Positions 48,650 to 60,300 of a stretch of 64,000 nt of DNA are shown piece by piece. The stretch comes from Cyclospora cayetanensis. Its lineage: Eukaryota > Apicomplexa > Conoidasida > Eucoccidiorida > Eimeriidae. The notes beneath the pieces are model-generated. The model saw only the letters and a list, made by a program, of their open reading frames with translations, was not told where the DNA came from and searched no databases. Each line of letters opens with the position of its first letter. The first letter of the stretch is position 1. The stretch spans positions 310,001-374,000 of the forward strand of contig NW_020312369.1 of NCBI RefSeq assembly GCF_002999335.1, given 5' to 3'. Both the position numbers and the translations under genes were made by a program.

Positions 48650-50640
48650 ACGGACGTCGGGGCTGTGCCAGCTAGTCTAGCCTACAGTTCAACGTGAGCC
48701 ACAAGAAAGCCAGAGGGAGCTCGCCCTCCCACGCACCACGCACCCACACAGCCCATCAACAGCGCACCAACGTCTACTCTGGATGAATGAGTAGCATAAT
48801 TCAGAACGGCACGCCCATGCAAAAAGCCCAAGCACATAGCACGGCACTAGGCCTAGAGGAAGCAGGCTCTTTGGCGAACAAAAATGGCGCATCAGGCAAA
48901 TAGCAAGACTCCACGCAGGCTGCGGCACAGTGAAGAAAAATAGTTAGAGGACTGTCACGGGTCAATCCTGCCCGAGTACACTTCACATTAATGGTCAGGA
49001 ACTGCTGGGGTCAATGGTCACTGAATGTGAAGTCGACCTCGTATCTGAGGGAGCTGTGCAGTGGCCTGTCCTCGTCAGCGCAGTCCCTACTAAACGAGTT
49101 TGCCTACACGCGGCAGAGAGCGAGATTTGGCAAAGCTACTGCAGTTGAATGCCACTTCAACGCGGAATTAGGTCTTATCAGTACGGTGCATGCCTTTATT
49201 TCGGAACATGCATCACGGCGGAGTCCTAGGCATACCGTGGGCGACCCAATGGAAGGCGCACGTGCGGCCACAGCTGCGTTTTTACGAACTTAGAGTGCCG
49301 GACAGCTTTAGGAAGAAGCAGCTTCTGGTACTGTCAAGAGCTTCTGCTTCATATATGGTGGGCAGTGTAGGGTCGGTGTCTCAATAGGTGAAGGAGTCTC
49401 CATCCGGATGGCTGAGCAGGTCAGTAAGGGAAGGTTGTGAGTGGTGAGCATCCATTTCGTCTCAGTGGCTCTGCAAACGGCTCTTCCTCATTAAAACCGA
49501 ATGCTTTCGCAGCCGAGGAATAGCAGGAATAAATGGATATGAAGGATGAGTTTTCTGATGTGCTTTGGAGTGACGAGGGCCAGCAGACTGACCGTTTATT
49601 AGTTGTCCAGCGCATCTTACTGAGCGGATCACTGAGCCAGCCCTGATTTGTGCTCTGCAGTATTTCATGCCTTAACGGAATGAAGAACATACTGATAGGG
49701 AGACGAATGATTTGTTGCAAAAAAGGCAAATTGCAGGAATCGACCAGAGCTTTGGGGCATAGCCCCGTGCTGGTGTCCAAGAAGCACGGAATCTGGCGCA
49801 TGTGGGCTAGGTTTTTGCCCCTGACCAATATTGATTAGAAGCGCAGATACCCGATCCTCATCTGAGATTTATTGGAGAAGCTGTACGGATCAACAGGCTG
49901 CTCGGCGTTTGACTTGACGGACGGCTTCTCACAAATCCCCATCGGCGCCTCTGACAGGCATAAAACGGTATTCTATGGTCCAATCTACGATCCAGCTCTT
50001 TAATTTAAGTCTTGATGCCAATTCTTCTGACCTCGGCCTCTTGCAAGGCCCTCCGAATTCCCAAAAGATCTGGTGTGCGGATTCATTTTTGGATTGCCAG
50101 AGGTTAACGGTCAGGATTGCGATTGCGTCGTTTTCGGCAGAATCAGCAAGTATGCCCATTTCACGTATTGTTCTCAGCTGTGTGCCGGCCATGTAGGTAG
50201 CCTAGTTATTCTAACGTATTTCCCTAAGCTCCATAGATTCTTCAGGAGTAGTATTAAGGATAGGGATTCGAAGTTCGTTGCACATTCTAGCGTAACTTTT
50301 TGGTTCACCGACACTGTTAACACAATGCGACTACTGCGAGTTATCCTAAGGCAGATGGGTAAACGGAGTGCAGCTAAGCACTCTTCTACTGTATTTGTAT
50401 TCTTGTTCAGATCCTATCCCTAGGCTTGATCTTAAACTATGTGTTAAGTATGATTGCAACACAACGTTACACTTGACCACCTTTCGCTCTCCCAAATCCA
50501 TAATCTACAGTAGAGAGCTGCTCTCCAAACTGGGTTTGAGCCTGGTGGTCCACGGTAGCAGCCATCCCTAGCGGAAGAAGACCTGAGGAAACAACGGTCA
50601 ATGTACGTGGATGTATTCACCGAGTTCAAGAGAAGAAAGT
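48650..50640 (+). mobile_element. Ty3/gypsy retroelement relic, copy C
   Basis: The best-preserved retroelement here, broken by many stops and frameshifts. In order on the plus strand: a region shared with copies A and B (48650-48940, GTCGGGGCTGTG and GAAAGCCAGAGG); a protease-like remnant at 48990 (NGQELLGSM); the pre-RT segment EFSDVLWSDEG (about 49540); reverse transcriptase with SPVLVSKKHGIWRMW (49760-49810) and AFDLTDGFSQIPIGA (49900-49950); then, after an internal deletion of the rest of RT and RNase H, an integrase core at 50075-50400 (GFIFGLPEVNGQDCDCVVF, RISKYAHF, IKDRDSKFVAHSS) and an integrase tail at 50435-50510 (NTTLHLTTFRSP). This RT-then-integrase order is diagnostic of Ty3/gypsy. 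Eimeria genomes are known to contain chromovirus-like elements, which fits. Terminal repeats could not be delimited. Confidence 0.8.
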
Positions 50641-52929
50641 GTGTAAATAGAGGTGGCTATCGGCTGTGTGCTTCAAGTCGGACGAATGGTCCTGATGAGT
50701 CGGCAGGCTTTATGAAGAGGTACAACAGAAAATAGCCTGTCGAAGAGGTCTGCGCCCAGGTGGCAAGGGCCGTTTGCCATACTCTCACAAATCAAATCAA
50801 TGCTCTTTCCATTTATGTCGGTCCTCGTAAGAGTTGGAGGTGTCATAATGCTAGCAATATTGAATTCTTAAGGAAGCTTCAAAGTTCTTTGAATTGCTCA
50901 TGGACTTTAACGCACAGGTTAATGACCCTTCATAAGGATCATGATTCAGATGGAGCTGTAGAGATGCTGGGTCCAAGACACTGTTGAGCGCCCAGAATGC
51001 AAAAGAGGAGAGCTTCTAGTGAAATAGGGTGAAGAACGTCGACCTGACTGGCTGGCTGAAGAGCCATCTGCAGGCATCATTGCCTGCTCAAGAATTTGCA
51101 GCTTTTTTTGTGTTACAACACACGTCACCATGGATGATATTTCTCGCGCTCACTAATTACTGTCCTTCCCCAACGCATGATTTGTAACGAGCCTACCTTC
51201 ATATATTAGTATTGGCTAGATAGTTACCATTACTATTTTATGGGTTTTCTCTAGACTCAGATTTAGGCGAGGCACTCATGTATGTTGCGTCCACGTACTT
51301 ATTGGTGCGTCACCCGGAACTTGGCAGTCGATTCTGCTGCATACACAAGATAGACTGGCACGCAGATATTCTTTTGTGTTATTTTCATGTTTGTTTATTT
51401 GTCTTCCATTCACTGAGCAAAGGCCCACTTGAGTCGGCGCTCCGACGACGCCAAGCCGTAGCGCCGCCGTGGTCTTGCTCCTCTGGTTCCCCGTTCGTTG
51501 CTTGCTAGTGTCTGTGGCTTTAAACATGTGGACTTCACTTCAGCGACTCAGGCCTCCACGTGCTTCTCTCATTTGCAATGTGCCTCCTTTTCTGCTTGGC
51601 TGAAAAGTGGCGACGGGGCAGGCAATTCCGCCTTCGCTGCATGCAGGTGGCCTTGTCGCATAGGAATGGAATATGAGGGCAGGTGCTTTGAAATTCTGGC
51701 GGATAAACGCAGCCGGACAAGGTACACTGTAATACTTTTAGCTCTGCTAGTTATATTGAACTAAGAACTAGCAGCAAGCTGACTAGCTGGTTTGTTTGTC
51801 TGATTGTTTTTCATATTGCCTCGCAAAATACTGCTTGACCATTCAAGAAGTCGCACTTGCATGCGCAGCTGTGATGCAATGTAAAGGTAGCTGTGTATGC
51901 TCGGGGTGCTTAAAGAGTGGAACTACGCGCATTTTAGCTGTACTGTGCGCGAGCATTGGAAGGCGGGGCCTCATTGGAAAACCCCTGACTAACGTTCTAC
52001 CAAGTCTGCATCGAGCCTGGAGTGAACAGTCTTCCTACGGGCATAAAGGCCCACAGGTAGCCTGTTGCCTCGCAAACCCGTGGGGCTTGCGAAGGCGATT
52101 TTTCCCAGATCTTCAAGCACGCGAGCTCTCATACTTTGCTTGTTCAATGCTTTCCACTTCAAGTCCTTTATACATGCGAGCTTTCTTACTTTGACTCGGT
52201 TCAGTTGAATGATCTTTCACTTATATTAACAATACACACCATAATGAGCTTTATGATCGTAGCGTAGGGCACTCTTCAAGCTTTTATTTTTTGCTCTGGG
52301 CTCAATATATTGTTTTTACTGCTGCAGCCCAGAACTTCAGCCATTCGGGGTCCCCCCTCTGCGCTACCGTACAGTAACCGCGGTAAGAGCGCTGCTAGGT
52401 GCACTGCTTGCAGGTAAAGCCGATTTTAGTTGATATTTCACTACAAGAATCCTTTCCATTCATGAATTGATTGTAGTCGAAAGAGTTTGTAATAATCGAA
52501 GAAAGGAGCCACGCTAGGGGCAGTAGTGCACTAGGCACTCACGCGTAAACATGAAGCAATAGAATAATTTGCAAAGCGGTGTATAGAAAAACATGCTTTT
52601 TAGAGCTAATACCTTAGAGTGACACGATTAGAAAGGTGCACCTCTCATCCGTTTTAGCCCTTTGCGGCTGAAGAGCGCCGCTGAAGGTAGCGCGTAGGGG
52701 AGAAGGCCAAATGCTTCCGTTTTCAAAAACATTCGCCCTCATCATCTTCCACCTGCCAACGAAAGCTCTTTCAGGGTATCTGCTGGACATGACGGCTACA
52801 TGGCTTTTTGTGCGTTGCCCGCGGATGAGGCACTTGCAATTCTGTAGGGTAGAATTCTCTGTGCACGCAGCTGCACTCTGTAGAAAGCTTTTTTGCTGTA
52901 CGAAGAATTGCTGGACGCTTGGATGCCGC
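50641..52929. other. Gene-poor segment, no gene supported
   Basis: AT-richer sequence following the gypsy relic. Short frames only. A 3' terminal repeat of the relic was looked for here and not found by eye. Confidence 0.45.
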
Positions 52930-53480
52930 ATGTCCAGGATGTGATCGACTTCTTACTCCCAATCACCTTGGCACGCTGCATTGACAGGACTCCAGGCCTC
53001 GGTGTAGTCAAGTAGCCCACCAATCGCGCCTTTAGCTGCTTCTTCGTGTACTGAAAGCACTCTCGACCCATTTTCGCCTAGAGAACTTAGGGCCCTGCAC
53101 CCTCATAGTCTGTCAAGGCACTGAGTGCCTAATGAAGGTTGACGTGAATGCATGATCGTCTGCATCATAATTTGATAGAAAGTTTGCGCGAGTAGAATGT
53201 TGGTGATGAAGCATGTCATCCTACACCTTATTATTGATATTATTGGAAGCAAATCCCAATTATTCAGGCTGTACAGGGAAATCGACCTTCACTGTGGGCA
53301 TGCTTGATAAATGACCAGGTAACAGAAACATACCCTTGGTTAGACCATTGTGCCTGAAGCTGCATTGACGTCTACTGGGCCAATGGGACCAAAATCATTC
53401 CGGAACCCGCAAACGGCTTGCACGCAACAGTCCACACAGAGACAGGCATTGGTTACGGAACTGTTTCTGAAAGTGTTGAT
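52930..53480 (-). mobile_element. Ty1/copia-like integrase relic
   Basis: Minus-strand pieces in the order expected for a copia-type integrase and its tail. DFGPIGPVDVNAASG (about 53400-53350) matches the segment around the first catalytic Asp. GCRALSSLGENG (about 53090-53050) matches the F-G-C-x-A block. After a frame change, KKQLKARLVGYLTTPRPGV and KVIGSKKSITSW (about 53035-52940) match the V-G-Y and K-V-I-x-S-R-D-V-x-F blocks. Stops and a frameshift separate the pieces. The central integrase and all of RT are missing or unrecognisable. The order and spacing make chance unlikely, but each match is short. Confidence 0.5.
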
Positions 53481-55303
53481 CGTGAGAAATGCTGCTTCTT
53501 TCTTCGATACAGTGAATCGTTTCCATCAAAATGCTTCTTGTAATGGATACCACGGCCTGATTTGTATGCGTGCAATAGCCACTTAAATGAGAGAGAAAGC
53601 GTCAATATAGAGATACATCCCTAGGGGAATTTTGGGGAAGATTCGTATTTATTTCTTAGAGCGGACAAAGCATTTCCTTTTTTCTCAAGGTAGACTTTGT
53701 TAGGGTCTTCAGTAAGGCTCAGCAGAGTTTATTCGAATTACGATCGTTATTCTCGCGTACTTAGTCCCCAATGGAGACGCTTGCTACTTCAGCGTTGTGC
53801 AGAGTTTTGTCGAGCGCTACAACTTTTCGGTAAGGGCCATTTGAGAACGGTGGCCATGGGGGTTCCTGGTATATGGAGGGAGGCAGTAGGATAGCAGAGG
53901 AGCTACCTGATCTAAAGCAGCGGTGGTTGATGGTGATGTGTCAAGACTTGGTAGAGGGGTGCAATCATCAACAGACTCCCAATCCGCCGGAAAGCGATTT
54001 GACCAGAGTGTGCTTGTCAGGACGATTTTGATCCACTGTACGGACGATCACGTTAAACAAAGGAGTGATTTCAAAGGATTCGGATCTCCTCATATGGCAA
54101 GCTCAAGAAGGAAGTAAGCCCTTCAGCTGTGCAGGATGATTTCGCACTAGAGATTTATGTTTTTCAAGCCCTTGTTTGTTGGACGTCGAGAATGGCTTAT
54201 GAATGTGGAAAAAGAAGTATTGAACTTCCAGGCATCCCTGATTCCACCCACCCACTTGTGTCTATATAATGGTGAATAAATAACAAAGCACATGCTGTAA
54301 GGCGTGGCCACTGGGGTTCCAGACTCTGTAGAACCGTTTAGAGCTTCACTGCGGTATACACTGCGTTATACCCCCATGCATAAAGACGTCTCTCTGCACC
54401 ACCTAAACATTCGCCGAGCGAAACATTTTGATAATTGCTAAACAACTTCCTAAAAGGCACTTGACATTGGCTTTAAATCGTGCCTCCGACCCACTTCTCT
54501 CAAATTTCGCCGACACGCTGCAGCAGGCCTCTTCAGTCTTTGATCACCAAGTAACTTTTTGGCCCCCGCTCCTCTGTTGTACGGAGTTGTGGGACGTGTT
54601 ACCGAGTAAGATACGGAGATGTTTGCGCTGTATTCAAGCCCTATTACCGTAGCAGGCAAGAAAGCTGTTTCGACTGTATCACTGTCCCTGGTTTACCTAG
54701 CTGTGAACTCAGATCCCCGCCTTCAATGCATTCCGTGAGTTGGTTCCTCGCATAAAAAGAACAGCTGCGGCTGGTGTGATACATAGGGTGACAAGATTTT
54801 ATGACAGAATATGCAAGGTAAGACGAAATATCTGAACCGAGGATCTTTGACTAAGCAAGCAATAAAGGTGGGCGACCGCTTTGATTCTCGGACTCTTCCC
54901 GTAGCACTCTCCTAAAGTGTCCTTTGGAAATTGGTTGAAGGAATACAATTACTATCCACGGTTCACGGCCATCAATGGAGAGATCCTTAAACTGACGTTG
55001 CTTTCCTTTTCAAGAGAAATTAGATTCGATGCCGTAAAACAAAAACTAAGCCTTGTCCCCTTGCTGTCGCCAAAGAAAGGCCGTTTCCGGAGCCAGCGTT
55101 ATTCACGCGAAGGCTAGCGCTTGCAGCACTTGCAGCGAGCTACCCAAGCAGTGGCACGGTCGTAGGCAATTCCGCAGAGGGCTGAACTGAGGTTGGGACT
55201 GCAGCATCTAAACCAGGGCTCCTCCACGGGCCGCCTGCCCCTTCACTACGCTGCTGTACCATATATAGGACTGTCTCGATAGAAAGGCAGTAGAAGTCCC
55301 TGT
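53481..55303. other. Gene-poor segment, no gene supported
   Basis: No recognisable coding or repeat element. It ends at the stop codon of the minus-strand coiled-coil gene. Confidence 0.45.
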
Positions 55304-58300
55304 TTACTTATCAGCGTTACGAGTACTGATTGAACCCTTGCGGCTGGGAGAGCGGTTGCCCGTGGAGTTGCTGGAAGTAGAAGTGGGTCTCCTTGGCGGT
55401 TTTACAGCCTGGGTGGTGGTGGCTTTCCTGGTTGAACGGGGGGAGGATCTCATACCTGCTTGCTGCAGCAAACCCTGCGATACCTTAGCTGATAGAGTAG
55501 TCATCGTGTGCTCCCTCGGGAAGGGCTTTTTTGCCCGAATTTGGCACAGGAACAGCCATAGTATTTTCCGTTCTTACTCCGAGCTTTTCCTGCATGCTGA
55601 CTACTTTCGCTAGCACAGACAAGAAACTGGAGCCCTTATCAGATTTACTGTGCTATGTTTCTTCAAGAGTATTGCCTACAGTCCTTTCATAGGCTCTAGC
55701 TTCTTCATCTCCATCGCCTTTGTTTACCTCCTCGCTGTCGCATGGGGTACCGCTCAGGGGCCCGCGTGCTGTCTCTTTTAATGGACCCATCAAGATGTCG
55801 GTTGTTTTGGCATCTCGCTTCCTTTTATCACGATGTGTGTCCTTCGTGTTCTCTGCTGAGCCATGAGCTCCCTGATACAGAGTAGGTTACCAAATTCACA
55901 CAGGGGGCCCAAGTACGGCGCTGAGGGTGTTTGACAGCATAGCTGGTATCCGCTGCCCCTGGTTTAATCAGACTATTTTGCACTGTCGGTACATGCAGCT
56001 TTCGCTCCTCCCCACCAACCACGGCATGCAATATCATATCCATGTCCCAATGAAAGAATGCTTCCGAGGCTTTCACCTCCTGCATGGAAATTGCGCTCGT
56101 CTTCGAGGCTCTCTCAATCTCTCCGTCCTCTGCCTTTGTCAGTGACTTTGCCTTTCCCCCGGTCTCTCCCTGTTCTCCCCTCGTTCGCTCCAGTTTCCCT
56201 GTCTTCGTGTCGTCCTTTTTGAGCCTTTTCTACTGTTACCTCTACCGCTCATTCTCCCTTCTCCACCCCGCTCGTTTCTTTTCCATCTACATTCCTGCCA
56301 GCTTCTATTTCTGAAACAGCTCCCTTCTCCTGCCGAGCAGCCCGTTGCGTGTGTACTGTGCGTGGCTTCTCACTCGCCTCAGCATGCTGTGGGACAACCC
56401 TGATGTCAAGCGTCTGGCTTTCCAACATGGACGTCAAACCACCCGTCACCTTGGCTTTTTCATGTCTTCCCTCCCGTATATTATCAGCGTCCTTACCTAT
56501 AATCAACACTTTTTCCCGCTGCCATATCCCTGGCTGTTCCATAGGAGGGCCCCAGGCGTGTAATTGGGTGGGTATGCCGTTTCCTCTTGGCTGCCTGCAC
56601 TCGCTGTAGAACCTACAAAGGGTTTTTCCGGCAAGTGCCCTCCTGCGGTGAGTCAAACGGGGCAAACCTTTCCTCCAAGTCCCCATATTGTAGTAAAATA
56701 GAACTGATAGGATAACACTGTTTATTGAGAGCGGTGAGTTGAGCCCAACTAAGCTCGCTCACGGCAACTTCGTCGCCCTGGCAAGCGTGTCGCCGCGCGT
56801 CAGCTGTCTCGAGTGCCTCCATAAAGAGCTGGAGCACTTCCTGCTGCAAGATTGACTTTATGAAACCCTCAAGCTTTGTGAGAGCCCGAGTGTAATGCTC
56901 ATGCTTAGCTGCCTCCTTGATGAGGACAGCGACCGGCGGCAAGTAGGTGTGATTCCATTCTTTGACAAGGGTACCCCCACTACCAGGACTCCCTATCAAT
57001 TGTTTTGCTTGTTGAATCCTCTGCCGGGTGTGCCACTGCTTTCTCCGCCATGCTCAATGTTGTTCGGAGCGCCTTCCAGTGTCGACCGCCCAGTTCGCAC
57101 TCAGCCTCACCATGGGGACCCCTGCTATCGCCTCCTGGAGGGCTTTCGACCCAAGCGCTTGCAGCTGTTCAAGCGTCTCCAGTCGCGTCAGCTCCTTATT
57201 TGCTTCTGCAACCGCGTTGCGGAAACTCAAGGCTCCCGTGCGCATCGCCTTAAAGGCCCTCAGGAACGACAGCTGGACCTCAGCTATGCGATTGCTCTTA
57301 GGGGAATTTGAAAGAGGACCAGCAGAGCCCTCTGCGGAGGTGGCCTGCTCGATCTTGCGCATGGCATTCTGTGAAGTGACTTCCCAGGTGCGCAGCCGGA
57401 GGGAGACTTCTCCGAGGTGAGCCATGGCAAAAGCTGAGGGGTGTGTAATGCGCAAGTCTACTGTCATGCGCAAAGCTTCCATTTGCCTCTGCCAAAGCTG
57501 TACTGTTTCCGCGAAAGCTGCCTCCTCTGCTTCTGCTCCTCCAGCTACTGTTCGGCCACCAAAAGACGCTGCTCCTCAAGATACAACACCGACAATTGAG
57601 CACTAGCATCCTCATGTGTGGCCTCGAAAGCGTCTGGGGTGCTGCGAAGAGACAAGACTTCCTGTATTAACTGCTCTAACTGTTGCGGCATAGCTCGCCT
57701 TTGCTGCTCCTGCGGTCGCACTTTCTCCGGAAGCCTTCGTTCTGCGCCGTTTGGAGAATGTAGCTCATGGAGACGTCTCCTGTAGCTTGTAAGACTTTGC
57801 TCCAAGGTTTGTGTTTCTTCCGCTATAGCTCTGATGGTGTTTACCTGTTCTCGCTCTCTGATCTCATGTAACCTTTCTTCTTGTTTTAGTTGCTGTAGCG
57901 CCTTCAGCAGGTTCATTCTGTCAAAATCTAAGTACTTCTGCGGCTCCTTTTTTGGTATCGAATAGGCCTCATCAGAGCTCCGCTTTTCTGCATCCAGCTC
58001 AGCTTTGAGAACCGCAATCTGCCTCCTGCTTGCTTGTAAATAAGCATCAGCGGCCTCAAGTGTCCTCAGCTGCTGTAGCTTTGCATCATGCTGTTGCTCC
58101 TCTGTATCAAGCAGCTTCTCCTCTGCCACCAGCTGTTGCATGAACTGAGAGAAAGATTCCTCTGTTTTTGCTTCTGAAAGTTCTAAAAGCTGCTGATACA
58201 AGTTTAAGTTTAACACTAGCATGGCTCTCTGCTGTAGTGCTACAGCCGGTCTCTCCTGAACTTGAACTTGGGACTCTGCTGTCTCGGTTACTTCCGAGAA

Positions 58301-58604
58301 TGCTGTCGGCCAGTTCCGCGTACCACCCACGCGGTGCAGCTGTTGTTGCTCTATCTTCTGCAATTGTTGCTGCTGCTGCAGCTTCAACGTTGATGCCTCT
58401 GTTGCCCCGATGCTCCAGCACACCATCAGCAAGTTCTTTTGCACCTTGGAGGCAGCTGCCGGCTTCGCGCTGTACAGCAGTCCTAGCCTCTATTATCCTT
58501 CTGCTCCGTTCCACAGCAAAGTCCACTACTCCCGCTGCCAAAATCATCAGCAGCAATCCACTAACCAAAACCAGTTTCGCTTGCTGGGCTGGAGGATGAT
58601 GCAT
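55304..58604 (-). CDS. Membrane-anchored coiled-coil protein, multi-exon
   Basis: I do not recognise the family. Exon 1 (58604-58292) starts MHHPPAQQAKL and has one hydrophobic helix at residues about 11-27, followed by a basic stretch, so it is a signal anchor or signal peptide. A 118-bp intron with phase-matched GT-AG ends leads to exon 2 from 58173, a long Glu/Gln/Leu coiled coil (LKALQQLKQEERLHEIRERE). Coding continues in another frame from about 57550 to 57111 (RQMEALRMTVDLRI, NAVAEANKELTRLETLEQL). After a 75- or 90-bp intron it runs on to about 56620 (AKHEHYTRALTKLEGFIK). It is then pieced together as charged Lys/Glu-rich exons around 56650-56250, 56140-55980 and 55870-55690. The Ser/Lys/Arg-rich last exon runs about 55616-55304 (TRKATTTQAVKPPRR). 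Junctions after exon 2 and after the 57035/57020-56620 exon are unresolved. Confidence 0.55.
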
Positions 58605-60084
58605 CGTATTCTCAGGTCACTTTGGAGCCTTGTCTGGCTATGCCTAGTGTGGCCGGCATTGCAAAAAAAAGGAATTAAGATGGATGAAAGCCATAAAACT
58701 ACTGTGAAGCATGCTGCTATGCTGCCAGAAGGCTTGTGCTTTTCCCGTGGTGTTCCCTCATAACCGGGAATTCCAAGATAAGACTCTGCTGCTGGCTCCG
58801 AGTGCTGCTGCTGAAGGAGCAAAGGATGGAAGTCGCCCTACAAGAACGCTAAGCCCATAGATGCAAAGTGCCAGCGTTGTCAAGTGCCACGCTATGGATG
58901 TCACATTGTTCACAATGCTGCAGCAGTAGGCTTGTATGGTGATGGATTTGTTTCTGCTACCTGAGTTCAGCAAGCCTATAGCTCAACTGCTGTGACAGCC
59001 GCCGGACATGTGTGTTGCAAATGATTGCCTCAAACGCCATCTGTCTTTCATATATTCCCTGTGTACTTAAACGCATCCTCCTGCCAGTTTGACGCATCTA
59101 AAATGCTCATCAACGTACAGGCACAGGTAGGAGATAACCAAAGAAAAGGGATTTTTCGACGTTATGGCTGAGGTACCACAGCTTTTTGTTGATGCTACTG
59201 GAGCAATTGCTGCGACCTTGTCGCAGCTTGCCCCGTTACCCCCAGCCTTGTACTTCAGGAAGCTCCCACGGACCTTTGCAAATATTGACGATCGCATTAG
59301 AAGTCAAAAAATCTAAAGTCAGTCAGCACAAAGTATGCCGGCCACTCCTAGCCCCGCTACCGAAATTTACAAGCGGAGCGGCTGTGATTGCGCTCCCACC
59401 GTGAACGTCAAGTCACTCTACGACTTCTCAGTCTTCCGGACAGTGCTGACAGCCATCGACTTTAGAATTCATTAAATACAGGTCCTAGCTATCTTTATGC
59501 CATGTCTCTTATCTTTTTGCGAACATTTAAATGATGAGCTGGTCTTACTTCAGCAGTAGCCCCTGTTCGAGCACCAGGGCACACCGTAATAGATCCTGCT
59601 ACTTGCTCTGCCAAAGGAACAGGTCAAATTCTCTAACTTTAATCGTGGTATCACCAAGAAAGTCATCCTTACTTGAATACTTTTTTTTGAAAATTGATAA
59701 CACCTACCCCTCGTTAAAAAGTGTTGGGAAGTGTTAACTGGCAGCCTCACAACTCAAATGTGCACCAGTAGCTATTCTGTGCACCACTTGGTCTCTCCGG
59801 TAGAGCCCGTGTTAGGGGAACCTGTGACATCATGAGGGGGACCCATCGATCAAGCTAGAGGTGCCGGCTTCGTTGCGTGCTCCCAATGGCAATACACACG
59901 TGTTGGGGCAAATAATTTGTTCTGCTGTTACAATTCTGCCCCTAGTGAATTTACGGGTAGACACGAAGCCCCAGTCCGACTACAAAGCTTACTAGGAACT
60001 TATTAAATAATCTCTGAAGAGGGTTCTCTCTTCTCCAGGCTCTTACACTATAGGACCTCGCATGAAGCGAAATGGGCAGCCACT

Positions 60085-60300
60085 TTCCGCATTGCTGCAC
60101 CCTCTAGGCACTCCGAGCGCTCAGATGAGTCGCAGGTGCAACTAATGCGCGGAAAAAAAAATAATTGGTTCTTGACAGTATGGGCTAACATTATACTGCA
60201 GCAATTGAGGTGTGCAGACGGACAGGCCAAAAGGTATATTCTTTACTAATTTTGCTCAAATGTACCTAGTGTAGAAGAACGTATCAGAGTGCAGCCTTGC
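60085..60300 (+). repeat. Dispersed repeat family, copy 5
   Basis: Part A is GCTGCACCCTCTAGGCACTC then CGAGCGCTCAGA. Part B, about 140 bp later, is ATTCTTTACTAATTTTGCTC then AGTGTAGAAG and GCAGCCTTGCC. Orientation matches copies 3 and 4. Confidence 0.5.

Noticed and set aside
59067..59297. LCLYVDEHF as a copia RT catalytic motif (YVDD-like)
   Set aside because: Only four residues agree and no other RT block is found in the correct order nearby.
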